DNA of 64,000 nucleotides from an uncultured Erythrobacter sp. (GCA_947499095.1 CANMMR010000001.1:372001-436000), one strand, 5' to 3'; positions 33,394 to 42,153 are shown, counted from the stretch's first letter. Translations and numbers: made by a program. Notes: generated by a model from the letters alone, not told the origin.

Positions 33394-33849
33394 TCAGTTG
33401 GCGACCGAAAGCTCCGGCTTGCTGCCCTGCGGCGCGGCGGCGGGCTGGGCGGCTTTCTGCGCGTCGCGATGGGCGAAGCGGCCTTCGACCTGCGCGCCTT
33501 GCTCGATCGTCAGCGCATCGTAGAATACGTCGCCGTCGATCTTGGCGGTCTTGAGGATCACCAGTTCGCGCGCTGTGATGGAGCCGGTCACCAGGCCGGC
33601 GAGCCGGGCGGTTTCCGCCGTGATCGCGCCGGTGACCTTGCTGGTTTCACCCTGGACGAGGCTGTCGCAAGCAATATCACCGTCTACCGAGCCGTCGATG
33701 TGCAGGTCGGCGGAAGCCTTGATGTCGCCCTTGATCGACAGGTCCGATCCCAGGACCGAGAAGGTCGAGTTGTTCTTGCTGGCCATGCTGCGTCCCCCGT
33801 TAGTCGGCGCGGGCGAGCTGGGGAGCTCGTCGGATTTCTTCGAGAACAT
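33394..33849 (-). CDS. Bactofilin (polymer-forming cytoskeletal protein)
   Basis: Predicted 151 residues. The central bactofilin beta-helix starts at STFSVLGSDLSIKGDI and continues through DLHIDGSVDGDI, GAITAETARLAGLVTG, SITARELVILKTAKIDGDV and ALTIEQGAQVEG. Short unstructured ends, with a Pro/Ala-rich C-terminus. Bactofilins self-assemble at the inner membrane and recruit peptidoglycan enzymes. The ATG at 33849 gives the MFSK-type N-terminus seen in relatives but overlaps the M23 gene by 50 bases; an ATG at 33786 with GGGGGA upstream is a possible shorter start. Operonic with the M23 peptidase. Confidence 0.92.
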   Translation of the reverse strand: MFSKKSDELPSSPAPTNGGRSMASKNNSTFSVLGSDLSIKGDIKASADLHIDGSVDGDIACDSLVQGETSKVTGAITAETARLAGLVTGSITARELVILKTAKIDGDVFYDALTIEQGAQVEGRFAHRDAQKAAQPAAAPQGSKPELSVAN

Positions 33850-34918
33850 GGGGGGCGGTCTCCAGAAAGGTGCGCGGGTTCACCGCGCGATTGTTGATGC
33901 GGACCTCGAAATGGAGGTGCGGGCCCGTCGAGCGGCCGGTGCTGCCGATGGCGCCGATGGTCTGACCGGGCTCAACGCGCTCGCCCACCTTCGCACGGAA
34001 GGCAGACATGTGTGCGTAGCGGGTCATCAGGCCGTTGCCGTGGGTGATCTCCACGGTCTTGCCGTAACCCGACTTCCAGCCAACGTAGCTGACGCGACCG
34101 GCAGCGGCGGCATAGATCGGCTCGCCAAGAGGGCCGCGGAAATCGAGGCCGCTGTGCATCGCGGCGGCGCCGGTGAACGGATCGCGGCGGTAGCCATAGC
34201 TCGAGGTAACCATGTCGACCGAGGCGGGAGCGACCTGGGGGACGCCGGCGAGCCCGTTCTCGAGCGCCGACATGCGTGCGATCGATAGGCCGAGGCGCTC
34301 GAAGCGCGGGTCGATAGTGCCGTCGGCGGAGGTGGCGAGCTTCTCCAGCGGACCACCCATCGCGCTGCGATCGGCGCTGCGAATCATGCTGTCGGGGTTG
34401 AGGCCGAGCTGCTTAAGCGCAGAAGCCGCCTTCTTGGCACGCCAGTCGGCATAGCGGGTCAGGCCTTCGACGAAGGCGAGCTGGCGCGCTTCAATGCGAG
34501 CGAGTTCGGCGGCTTCGGGGATTGATGCGCTGACCTTTTCGACCGTGGCTGCCGCTTCGGTGGTGGAGTCGGAGACGTTCTCTACCGACTTCACGTCTTC
34601 GGGCAGCGAGGCGACCATGTCCTCGATGAATTCCTGCCGCTTGACGAGATCGCTGGTGACGGCGTCGAGATTGCCGCGGTAGGCGTTCACGCGTTCGGTG
34701 GCCGTGGCGACCTTGGCTTCGCGGTCGAGCAGCGAGAGGCGATCGGCGGTCGCGCGATATTGCGTCCATCCGGCAATCGCCATCGATACGGCCCAGATCG
34801 TCAGGACCGCGACGGCAATCGCCGCAGCGGTCATCTGCACCCGCGATGAGATGGTGATGAAGCGAACCTGGCCTTCCGATCGCATGAAAAATTCGCGATC
34901 CGGGAACCAGCTACGCAT
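33800..34918 (-). CDS. M23-family metallopeptidase, bactofilin-associated
   Basis: Predicted 372 residues. One N-terminal transmembrane helix (about residues 29-50, TAAAIAVAVLTIWAVSMAIA), a coiled-coil region, then a LytM/M23 domain with zinc ligands His255 and Asp259 (MHSGLDFRGPLGEP) and His336 (GPHLHFEVRIN). A membrane-anchored peptidoglycan endopeptidase. The ATG at 34918 has GGGGGA six bases upstream; a TTG at 34957 would add 13 residues and also has a fair binding site. Its 3' end overlaps the bactofilin gene, a pairing linked to cell-shape control in several bacteria. Confidence 0.9.
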   Translation of the reverse strand: MRSWFPDREFFMRSEGQVRFITISSRVQMTAAAIAVAVLTIWAVSMAIAGWTQYRATADRLSLLDREAKVATATERVNAYRGNLDAVTSDLVKRQEFIEDMVASLPEDVKSVENVSDSTTEAAATVEKVSASIPEAAELARIEARQLAFVEGLTRYADWRAKKAASALKQLGLNPDSMIRSADRSAMGGPLEKLATSADGTIDPRFERLGLSIARMSALENGLAGVPQVAPASVDMVTSSYGYRRDPFTGAAAMHSGLDFRGPLGEPIYAAAAGRVSYVGWKSGYGKTVEITHGNGLMTRYAHMSAFRAKVGERVEPGQTIGAIGSTGRSTGPHLHFEVRINNRAVNPRTFLETAPHVLEEIRRAPQLARAD

Positions 34919-35211
34919 GCGGTTCCCCCAGCCGGTGGAGGCTTTTGTGTTGTCCAAAACGACCCGTCCCTTATGGTCTTACGTCCCTAGGTGAGATCGT
35001 TACCAGCGGTTCCCGACCAAATCTAATCGAGTTCCCGATTAATCTACGAGTCGAAACCTTGGTGCGATGAGTCGTTTCGTCGCCGCGGAATTTTGCTGCG
35101 CTGTCCGGGAACGAAAGACTAAGTCCCTGTTTACCAGTGGCTTGCGGCACACTGGTCCGGCTTTGCGCAAAGCTTTGTATAAAAACGACAATTATTGGCG
35201 GGAGTTTGTCC

Positions 35212-35874
35212 TTGGGTGGGAATCGGCGAATCGGACTGCTCGGTGGTAGCTTCAATCCGGCGCACGGCGGCCATCGTCGAATTTCGCTGTTTGCCCGCGA
35301 CGCGCTTAAGCTCGACGAGGTCTGGTGGCTGGTTTCGCCCGGCAATCCCCTCAAACCGCGAAAGGGCATGGCAGCTCTCCCGGTCCGGGTCGGGTCTGCG
35401 ATAGCCCAGGCTCGCCGCGCGCCGATCCGGGTGACCGCGATCGAGCGGCAGCTTGGCACCCGCTATACTGTCGATACGTTGGCAGCGCTCACTCGCCGCT
35501 ACCCGAAGAAGCAATTCGTCTGGCTCATGGGCTCCGACAATCTCGCCCAGTTCCACCGCTGGCGCGACTGGCGCAGGATAGCGCGCACTATGCCGATTGC
35601 AGTCATTGCGCGTCCCGGCTATACTGATGCCGTCGTCGCAAGCCCCGCGATGGCCTGGCTGAGGCGCTTCCGCGTGCCGCTGTCCAGTCTTACCAATGGG
35701 GGCGCTTGGAGTGCACCGGCACTGGTGACTTTGCGTTTCGATCCCGATCCCAGATCGGCCACGGCCATCCGCCGCGGCGATCCCGATTGGGCCGCTCGCT
35801 TCACCGGGCCACCCGTGCGGGACCAGCTGACACACCGGATCATCTCGGCGCGGGAGGAAACCCCTGCGCCATGA
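35212..35874 (+). CDS. nadD: Nicotinate-nucleotide adenylyltransferase NadD
   Basis: Predicted 220 residues. It makes deamido-NAD from nicotinate mononucleotide and ATP. The nucleotidyltransferase motif GLLGGSFNPAHGGHRRIS is near the N-terminus, with WWLVSPGNPLKP, VDTLAALTRRYPKKQFVWLM and GSDNLAQFHRW after it. The start is uncertain: no ATG fits, and TTG 35212 with GGGAG seven bases upstream is preferred; another TTG lies at 35206 and the frame is open to 35137. The upstream 250 bases, shared with the divergent M23 gene, hold no feature I can name beyond GANTC sites. Confidence 0.92.
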   Translation: MGGNRRIGLLGGSFNPAHGGHRRISLFARDALKLDEVWWLVSPGNPLKPRKGMAALPVRVGSAIAQARRAPIRVTAIERQLGTRYTVDTLAALTRRYPKKQFVWLMGSDNLAQFHRWRDWRRIARTMPIAVIARPGYTDAVVASPAMAWLRRFRVPLSSLTNGGAWSAPALVTLRFDPDPRSATAIRRGDPDWAARFTGPPVRDQLTHRIISAREETPAP

Positions 35875-35934
35875 TGCGCGTTGTTTCTCTCATGTCCTTC
35901 TACGCCCCTCGATCCAGGAGTACTGCATCCGCCT

Positions 35935-36348
35935 ATGACTCAGGCGCACACCGACCCGGCGCAGACCGGGCAGGCCAAGGTGATCCCGATGACCAAGGCT
36001 GACACCGATCCGCTGCTTGACCTCGTGCTCGCGCAGCTCGACGACGACCAGGCGCAGGACGTCGTTTCCATTCCTCTCGAAGGCAAGAGCTCGATCGCCG
36101 ATCACATGATCATCGCGTCGGGCCGCTCGACCCGGCAGGTCGCCTCGATCGCGCAGAAACTGGCCGAGAAGATCAAGCAGGCCGGTTTCGGCCCCGTGAA
36201 ACTCGAAGGCTTGCCCGCTGCCGACTGGGTCCTGCTGGATGCCGGTGACGTCGTGGTTCACCTGTTCCGCCCGGAAGTCCGCAGCTTCTACAATCTGGAG
36301 CGCATGTGGGCCTTCGGAGACGCACCGCCTGTGGCCGGTACGGCGTAA
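35935..36348 (+). CDS. rsfS: Ribosome silencing factor RsfS
   Basis: Predicted 137 residues. RsfS binds uL14 and blocks subunit joining under starvation. Conserved segments: DVVSIPLEGKSSIADHMIIA, SGRSTRQVASIAQKLAEKIK and ADWVLLDAGDVVVHLFRPE, ending with SFYNLERMW. The N-terminal 20 residues before LLDLVLAQL are variable; ATG 35989 is a possible later start. It follows nadD and precedes rlmH, the usual order. Confidence 0.93.
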   Translation: MTQAHTDPAQTGQAKVIPMTKADTDPLLDLVLAQLDDDQAQDVVSIPLEGKSSIADHMIIASGRSTRQVASIAQKLAEKIKQAGFGPVKLEGLPAADWVLLDAGDVVVHLFRPEVRSFYNLERMWAFGDAPPVAGTA

Positions 36349-36482
36349 TCGTCTTTCGCTCGCGCATCCGCGCGTGCGTCCTCGGCGCTGTTCCTCCGCT
36401 ACGCTGCGGGCGCCTGCGGACGGGCAGTCGCCCTTGCCGGCCCTCCACCGGGCCGGATCGATCATACTGAAAGGGGAACCTC

Positions 36483-36905
36483 ATTCTCCTACACATCATC
36501 GCGCGCGGGAAGATAGCTCGGTCGCCCGAGGCGGAGCTGGTTGCGCGGTATGAGAAGCGGCTGACATGGCCGGTCAAGCTGACCGAATTGCCCGAAACCG
36601 GCGGGCGCATTCCCGAGCCGCAAACGCCGTTCAAGACCGTGCTGCTCGACGAACGCGGCAGAGACCTGTCTTCCGAGGACTTCGCTGCCATTCTCGGGCG
36701 CTGGCGCGACGACGGGATGCGCGAATGTCGCTTCTTCCTCGGCGCGGCGGACGGGCACTCGGAGGAGGAGCGGCGGGAGGCCGATTTGCTGCTCGCGTAC
36801 GGCAGCGCTACCTGGCCGCATCTTCTTGCCCGCGCCATGCTGGCCGAGCAGCTTTATCGCGCGACCACCATCCTTGCCGGCCACCCCTATCATCGCAGCG
36901 GCTGA
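36483..36905 (+). CDS. rlmH: 23S rRNA (pseudouridine1915-N3)-methyltransferase RlmH, apparent ATT start
   Basis: Predicted 140 residues, a SPOUT-fold enzyme methylating pseudouridine 1915 in 23S rRNA. From 36483 the frame reads ATT CTC CTA CAC, giving (M)LLHIIARGKIARSPEAE; later landmarks are VLLDERGRDLSSEDFA, RFFLGAADGH and LLARAMLAEQLYRA. The family N-terminus (MLLHIIARGK in relatives) starts exactly at ATT, and no ATG, GTG, TTG or CTG codon lies between the in-frame TGA at 36468 and this point. AAGGGGA precedes it at a suitable distance. If the start were the later in-frame ATG-free site near 36588, the active N-terminal domain would be lost. A hairpin (CCGGCCC/GGGCCGG, 36437-36456) lies just upstream. 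Confidence 0.88.
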   Translation: MLLHIIARGKIARSPEAELVARYEKRLTWPVKLTELPETGGRIPEPQTPFKTVLLDERGRDLSSEDFAAILGRWRDDGMRECRFFLGAADGHSEEERREADLLLAYGSATWPHLLARAMLAEQLYRATTILAGHPYHRSG

Positions 36906-36923
36906 TGGTGCAGGACTGACGCC

Positions 36924-38144
36924 ATGATCCGTCCGGCCCTCACCCTGATCGCAGTTCTGGCGCTCGGTGCAGCCGTATTCTCGCTGGAGCCGCTCGGCGC
37001 GCAATCGACGACCGAGTTCCGCACCGCGGGCGAGGCGCGCGAAGCGCTCGATGCCGCGCGCCAGCAGCAGCGCAATGCCAGGGCGCGTGGAGAACGGCTG
37101 GAGCAGCAGGCGGCCCGCTCGAGCGAGGCGGCGGAAAAGAAGGCCGCCGAGGCCGCCGCACTGGCGGCACGCGTTCAGCAGGCCGAAGCTGCGATCACTG
37201 CAGCAGAAGCGCGTCACGCCATCGCCACCCGGCAACGTCGCGCGCTCGACTCCCGTCTGGCGGAGCGCCGCGAACCGCTCATCCGGCTGACAGGCGCATT
37301 GCAGAGCATGTCGCGGAGACCGTTGACGCTCTCGGCCTTGCAACCGGGTTCGCTGCGTGACCTGGTACACACGCGCGCGGTCCTTGACAGCACGATCCCG
37401 CAAGTGCGCAAGCGGACTGCGGCGCTGCGGTCGGAACTGGATCGCGCCCGGGCTCTCGAAGCCGAAGCGCGCGCTGCGCTGGTCGACCAACGGGAAAGCG
37501 AGGCGGAACTTGCCGCACGCCGCACCGAGCTTGTCGCAGCTGCCCAGCGTGAGCGTCTGGTAGCACAACAGGCTTCCGGCGGCGCCGATCGCGAGGCGCA
37601 GCGCGCGCTCGTCCTCGCCGAGCAGGCCCGCGATTTGGATACTCTCGTCGGACAGCTCGAAGAGGCTGGGTCGCTGCGCAGCGAACTGGCGGCCTTGCCC
37701 GGTCCGACCATCCGCCCCCCAAATCCTTCGCAGGCCAGCTTGTCCGCCACACCTTCACCGCGAGCAAGCGCCACCGCGCCGCCCGCACGCTACATCCTGC
37801 CTGTCGCAGGGCGTGTGGCACGCGGGTTCGGCGAGGGCGGCGACGGTGGTCCGCGCGAATCGGGCATCGTCCTCGTCACCCGGCCCAAGGCGCAGGTCGT
37901 GGCTCCTGCAGCGGGGCGAATTGTATTCGCCGGTCCCTATCGCGGCTATGGGCGGATCGCGATCGTCGAGCACGCCAATGGCTGGACCAGCCTGGTGACC
38001 GGCCTCGGTTCGCTGGATGTGGGCGTCGGCCAGGAAGTTGCGGCCGGGACTGCTCTCGGCCTTGCCGCGTCGGGGTCGCAGGGCGTTTCGCTGGAGCTGC
38101 GCCGCGACGGCGAACCGGTGAACCCGCTCGACTATCTGCAATAG
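36924..38144 (+). CDS. EnvC-like murein hydrolase activator (degenerate LytM domain)
   Basis: Predicted 406 residues. A signal peptide (about 1-25) is followed by a long coiled coil (about residues 30-240, rich in Ala/Glu/Arg) and a C-terminal LytM domain, YILPVAGRVARGFGEGG onward. The zinc ligands are missing: where active enzymes have H-x-G-x-D and H-x-H, this has GPRESGIVLV and GVSLELRRDG. That matches EnvC, which activates amidases rather than cutting wall itself. It sits between rlmH and the S41 protease, the usual alphaproteobacterial order. Confidence 0.88.
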   Translation: MIRPALTLIAVLALGAAVFSLEPLGAQSTTEFRTAGEAREALDAARQQQRNARARGERLEQQAARSSEAAEKKAAEAAALAARVQQAEAAITAAEARHAIATRQRRALDSRLAERREPLIRLTGALQSMSRRPLTLSALQPGSLRDLVHTRAVLDSTIPQVRKRTAALRSELDRARALEAEARAALVDQRESEAELAARRTELVAAAQRERLVAQQASGGADREAQRALVLAEQARDLDTLVGQLEEAGSLRSELAALPGPTIRPPNPSQASLSATPSPRASATAPPARYILPVAGRVARGFGEGGDGGPRESGIVLVTRPKAQVVAPAAGRIVFAGPYRGYGRIAIVEHANGWTSLVTGLGSLDVGVGQEVAAGTALGLAASGSQGVSLELRRDGEPVNPLDYLQ

Positions 38145-38245
38145 GCTACCGTCGATTTCGGCTTCACAATTCTGCAATCGCCCGCTCATGTGGTATTAAG
38201 CGGGGCTGCGATAAGCCGCCACCGACAATTGGAGAAACTCCGCCG

Positions 38246-39586
38246 ATGACAATCGCCGCCCTGTTACGTTCTGCCGCCCTCGTGACTGCCGTCGCGCTGA
38301 TCCCCGCGACCACGGCGAGCATGGCGCAGGTCGAAGGCCGGGCGGGTCCGGAGTTCGCCAAGGTGATGGCGGTCTACCAGCGCATCAAGGCGAGTTACGT
38401 CGACCAGGTCGATGACGACAAGCTGATGCGCGGCATGATCGACGGGATGCTGACCTCGCTCGATCCGCATTCGGGCTATCTGGACGGCAGCGATCTCCAG
38501 CGACTCGAGACCATGATCGACGGCAATTATTCCGGTCTCGGCCTGTCGGTCGTGATGGAAGATGGAGCGGTCAAGATCATCTCGCCCTTCCGCGGCAGCC
38601 CTGCCGACAAGGCCGGCCTGAAGGCAGGCGATTTCATCACGCATCTCGATGGCAAGCTGATCGTCGGTGGCAGCCTCGATGAAGCAGTCGCGCAGATGCG
38701 CGGCCGCGAAGGGACGTCGATCGGGCTTACCGTGTTCCGTCCCGGACGCGACGAGCCGTTCGATGTGACCGTCACGCGCGGCGTGATAGAGCTCGAGCCC
38801 GTCACATGGGAGCTCGAAAGCGGCAATATCGGCCATATCATGATCAACGAGTTCTCGCGCGACGTGGGCAGCGATGTCTTTGCGGCGTGGGAAGATCTGC
38901 AGAGCCAGGCTTCGGGCCGCCTCAACGGGCTGGTCCTCGACTTGCGCTCCAATCCCGGCGGCAGCCTCGACGAGGCGGTGGCTTTGTCCGATCTCTTCCT
39001 GACCGAAGGGCGCATCGTGTCTCAGCGCGGCCGTGCGCGGGGCGAGAATATCTATTACGACGCCGAAACCGTGTTCCGCGGCGATATCGCACAGGATGTG
39101 CCGATCATCGTGTTGATCGACGAAGGTTCGGCTTCGGCGTCCGAAATCGTGGCCGGCGCGCTCAAGGACCATCGCCGCGCGATCGTCATGGGCCAGCGCA
39201 GCTTCGGTAAGGGCAGTGTGCAATCGCTGCTGCCGCTCGGCCGCGATGCCGCGCTCAAGTTGACGACGGCGCGCTATTACACGCCCTCGGGTCACTCCGT
39301 GCAGGAAGGCGGGATCAAGCCCGACATCATTGTGCCGCAGCTATCGGACCCGGACCTGGCGAAGAAGTCGCGCTTCACCGTGCGCGAATCGGATCTGCGC
39401 GGCCATCTGGTCAACGAAGCAGGCCTTGCCGACGAGGCGATGGAGCGCGACCAGCGTGACGATCCGCGGTTCCAGCTGACAGCCGAAGAGCTCGAACAGC
39501 AGGGGATCGAGGATTTCCAGCTGCATTATGCACTGGAAACGCTGCGCCGCACCTCGCCGAACACGGTTGCCCGCCGCGCCAACTAG
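38246..39586 (+). CDS. ctpA: S41-family C-terminal processing peptidase (CtpA)
   Basis: Predicted 446 residues. A signal peptide (AALVTAVALIPATTASMA) is followed by an N-terminal helical part, a PDZ domain (YSGLGLSVVMEDGAVKIISP onward), and the S41 catalytic core with Ser295 in DEGSASASEI and Lys322 in RSFGKGSVQS. It should degrade or trim periplasmic proteins. GGAG is eleven bases before the ATG. Together with the EnvC-like neighbour it fits control of wall hydrolases, as shown in other species. Confidence 0.93.
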   Translation: MTIAALLRSAALVTAVALIPATTASMAQVEGRAGPEFAKVMAVYQRIKASYVDQVDDDKLMRGMIDGMLTSLDPHSGYLDGSDLQRLETMIDGNYSGLGLSVVMEDGAVKIISPFRGSPADKAGLKAGDFITHLDGKLIVGGSLDEAVAQMRGREGTSIGLTVFRPGRDEPFDVTVTRGVIELEPVTWELESGNIGHIMINEFSRDVGSDVFAAWEDLQSQASGRLNGLVLDLRSNPGGSLDEAVALSDLFLTEGRIVSQRGRARGENIYYDAETVFRGDIAQDVPIIVLIDEGSASASEIVAGALKDHRRAIVMGQRSFGKGSVQSLLPLGRDAALKLTTARYYTPSGHSVQEGGIKPDIIVPQLSDPDLAKKSRFTVRESDLRGHLVNEAGLADEAMERDQRDDPRFQLTAEELEQQGIEDFQLHYALETLRRTSPNTVARRAN

Positions 39587-39601
39587 GCTAAACGACTGGG
39601 C

Positions 39602-40078
39602 ATGAGCCTGTCTCCTTCATCGCGGCTGGCCCGCGTGCTGGCCATTGCGACACCGGCCCTCCTGCTGGGCGGCGCTTATGTTTCGCAATACGGCTTCGGC
39701 CTGTACCCGTGCGAAATGTGCTGGTGGCAGCGCTGGCCGCATTTTGCGGCGGTCGGCTTCGCTCTGCTGGCGTTCGTCGCTCCGCCGCAGCGGTTCTGGA
39801 CCGGCCTCGCGGCCATCGCCATTCTGGTATCGGGCGGGATCGGCCTGTTCCATGCCGGGGTCGAATACGGCTGGTGGGAAGGGATTACATCCTGCGCGGC
39901 CACGGTCACGAGCGGGGGCGGAAGCGCGCTCGACAATATCATGAACGCTCCGCTGACTCGCTGTGATGAACCGGCCTGGACGCTGTTCGGCATAAGCCTT
40001 GCGGGTTATAACTTCCTCATCTCCGCTGCAGCCGGCGTCGCCATACTCGCCCTGCTGGCAAAGGATCGCCGCGTATGA
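39602..40078 (+). CDS. DsbB-family disulfide bond formation protein
   Basis: Predicted 158 residues with four membrane helices. The first redox pair is in LYPCEMCWWQRWPH, the same CxxC-plus-W/R motif used by DsbB to pass electrons to quinone. A second pair is likely Cys at SCAATV and LTRCDE in the periplasmic loop. It probably re-oxidises a DsbA-like protein. It overlaps the COQ7 gene by four bases (ATGA), an uncommon but meaningful pairing since both act at the ubiquinone pool. Confidence 0.88.
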   Translation: MSLSPSSRLARVLAIATPALLLGGAYVSQYGFGLYPCEMCWWQRWPHFAAVGFALLAFVAPPQRFWTGLAAIAILVSGGIGLFHAGVEYGWWEGITSCAATVTSGGGSALDNIMNAPLTRCDEPAWTLFGISLAGYNFLISAAAGVAILALLAKDRRV

Positions 40079-40614
40079 CTCCAGCCTCGACAAAGGTCCC
40101 CGACCACATCGCTCGTATGATCCGTGTCGACCAGGCCGGAGAATTCGGCGCGACGCGCATCTATGCAGGCCAGCTCGCGGTGATGGGCGACCGTGGCCCC
40201 CATTCCGCAGAGATCGCCGGGATGGCCGAGCAGGAAGCCGGTCATCGCGAGAAATTCGATGCGCTGATGGCGCGCCGCGGCGTGCGACCCACCATCTTGC
40301 AGCCGTTCTGGGATCGCGCCGGTTTCGCGCTAGGCGCGGTGACCGCGCTGATCGGGCCCGAAGCCGCTATGGCCTGCACCGCCGCTGTCGAGACCGAGAT
40401 CGACGATCATTATTCACGCCAGCTCGATCGGCTGATGGAGTCGGGTGAGGATCCCGAGCTTGCCGCCATGATCGATGAGTTTCGCGAGGACGAACGCGAG
40501 CACCGCGATGCCGCGCTGGCCGCAGGGGCCGAACGCGCACCGGCCTATCCGGTGCTCTCTGCGGTTATCCGCGCAGGCTGTCGGGCCGCGATCGGCATTT
40601 CGCAACGCATCTGA
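40075..40614 (+). CDS. Demethoxyubiquinone hydroxylase (COQ7 family)
   Basis: Predicted 179 residues. COQ7 is a di-iron enzyme for the last hydroxylation in ubiquinone synthesis. The carboxylate/histidine ligands occur in two repeats: VDQAGEFGATRIYAGQ and MAEQEAGHREKFD, then AVETEIDDHY and FREDEREHRDAAL. The C-terminus is hydrophobic, fitting membrane association. It is coupled to the DsbB-like gene and precedes a secreted hypothetical protein by 85 bases. Confidence 0.93.
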   Translation: MTPASTKVPDHIARMIRVDQAGEFGATRIYAGQLAVMGDRGPHSAEIAGMAEQEAGHREKFDALMARRGVRPTILQPFWDRAGFALGAVTALIGPEAAMACTAAVETEIDDHYSRQLDRLMESGEDPELAAMIDEFREDEREHRDAALAAGAERAPAYPVLSAVIRAGCRAAIGISQRI

Positions 40615-40699
40615 GGGAACATCGCAGGCGTTTCGCGCGCTTCATAGACAGTTCACCGGCGCGCGCGCCCTATGTGCGCCACACACGTTCCGAGAGGCC

Positions 40700-41326
40700 A
40701 TGATGACCAGACTGCTTACCCCGATCGCTTCAGCAGCCGCGCTTGCCGCTGCCATCGTGGCCGCGCCCGTCGCGGCGCAGACCCCGGTCGAGACCGGCGA
40801 CGACAGCTACAATATGGTCATCGTCTATGGCGACGACCAATGCCCGGAAAGCACAGGCGAGGTCATCGTCGTGTGCGCCCGCAAGGACGAAAACGAGCGT
40901 TATCGGATCCCCGAGCGTCTCCGTTTCTCGGACGATCCGGCCAACCAGGCGTGGGCCGAGCGGGTCGAACAGCTCGAATATGTCGGCGCATCGGGCATCA
41001 TGTCCTGCTCGCCGACCGGCGCGGGCGGCTTCACCGGTTGCACGCAGGAGCTTATCCGCGAGGCTTATGCGGATAGGGAAAATTCCTCCGAAGTCCGCTT
41101 CGGCCAGCTCGTCGCCGAAGCGCGGGCCGAACGGCTCGATGGCATCGATGCTGAAGCCGCTGCCGAGCAGGAGCGGGTCGAGATGATCGAGCGCGAGTAC
41201 ATGGAACGGCTCGAACGCGAACGCGCCGGTGCCGCACCGGGCGAGGCTACCGAAAAGCCCGATCCCGTGATCGATACGGACGGCGACCGCGAAGTCGAAT
41301 ACCTGGCGCGCCCGCCCGAAGGCTGA
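40700..41326 (+). CDS. Hypothetical secreted protein
   Basis: Predicted 208 residues. A signal peptide (IASAAALAAAIVAAPVAAQ) is followed by a region with two pairs of cysteines: DDQCPES and VIVVCARKDE, and MSCSPTG and GCTQEL. The second half is a charged coiled coil (EQERVEMIEREYMERLERER). The ATG at 40700 has GAGAGG upstream; the open frame to 40475 is antisense-like overlap with COQ7. Relatives exist as uncharacterised proteins in Erythrobacteraceae. Likely periplasmic, possibly disulfide-bonded. Confidence 0.75.
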   Translation: MMTRLLTPIASAAALAAAIVAAPVAAQTPVETGDDSYNMVIVYGDDQCPESTGEVIVVCARKDENERYRIPERLRFSDDPANQAWAERVEQLEYVGASGIMSCSPTGAGGFTGCTQELIREAYADRENSSEVRFGQLVAEARAERLDGIDAEAAAEQERVEMIEREYMERLERERAGAAPGEATEKPDPVIDTDGDREVEYLARPPEG

Positions 41327-41343
41327 GCGCGCGTTTTTGGGGC

Positions 41344-42153
41344 TCAGCCCTTGTCGAGGGCGATGTCCGGCGCGTCTTCCTGCTTCATGCCCACGACGTG
41401 ATAGCCGGCATCGACATGGTGAGTCTCGCCGGTCACGCCCGATGACAGGTCGGACAGGAAATAGAGGCCCGACCCCCCGACATCCTCGATCGTGATATTG
41501 CGACGGAGCGGCGAGTTGAGCTCGTTCCACTTCAGGATATAACGGAAATCGCCGATCCCGCTCGCCGCAAGCGTCTTTACGGGCCCAGCACTGATCGCAT
41601 TCACGCGAATGTTCTGCGGCCCGAGGTCGTTGGCAAGATATTGCACGCTGGTCTCGAGCGCCGCCTTTGCGACCCCCATCACATTATAATGCGGAATGAC
41701 CTTTTCCGCGCCGTAGTAGGTCAGCGTCACGATCGAGCCACCGTCCGGCATCATCTCAGCGGCCCGCTTGGTAACGGCAACCAGCGAATAGGCCGAGATG
41801 TTCATCGTCATCAGGAAATTGTCGAGGCTGGTATCGACGTATTTTCCGCGCAGCTCGCTCTTGTCGGAGAAGCCGATAGCGTGGACGACGAAATCGATCG
41901 TGTCCCACCGCGATTTCAGCGTGTCGAAGGCCCGGTCGAGCGCCTCCATGTCCGATACGTCGCATTCGAACATGAAGTCGCTGCCGAGCTGCTCGGCAAG
42001 CGGGGCGACGCGCTTTTTCAGCGCCTCGCCCTGGTAGGAAAACGCAAGTTCCGCGCCGTGCTCGGCGAGCTTCTTGGCAATGCCCCAGGCCAGCGACTTG
42101 TCGTTGGCGAGGCCCATGATCAGCCCGCGCTTGCCCTGCATCAATCCGCTCAT
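41344..42153 (-). CDS. fabI: Enoyl-[acyl-carrier-protein] reductase FabI (NADH)
   Basis: Predicted 269 residues, a short-chain dehydrogenase. The nucleotide-binding start GLMQGKRGLIMGLANDKSLAWG and the catalytic YNVMGVAKAALETSVQY (Tyr/Lys of the Y-x6-K motif) are intact. It reduces the double bond of enoyl-ACP in fatty-acid elongation; FabI is the triclosan target in other bacteria. It overlaps the end of the BrkB gene by four bases and is read downstream of it on the same strand. Confidence 0.96.
   Translation of the reverse strand: MSGLMQGKRGLIMGLANDKSLAWGIAKKLAEHGAELAFSYQGEALKKRVAPLAEQLGSDFMFECDVSDMEALDRAFDTLKSRWDTIDFVVHAIGFSDKSELRGKYVDTSLDNFLMTMNISAYSLVAVTKRAAEMMPDGGSIVTLTYYGAEKVIPHYNVMGVAKAALETSVQYLANDLGPQNIRVNAISAGPVKTLAASGIGDFRYILKWNELNSPLRRNITIEDVGGSGLYFLSDLSSGVTGETHHVDAGYHVVGMKQEDAPDIALDKG

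Noticed and set aside
34958..35211. Regulatory motifs between the M23 gene and nadD
   Set aside because: GANTC sequences and a TTAATC run are present, but I could not fix a promoter or operator with confidence.
36349..36482. A hidden gene between rsfS and rlmH
   Set aside because: The reading frames there are short and lack a start with a ribosome binding site; only the small hairpin at 36437-36456 is seen.
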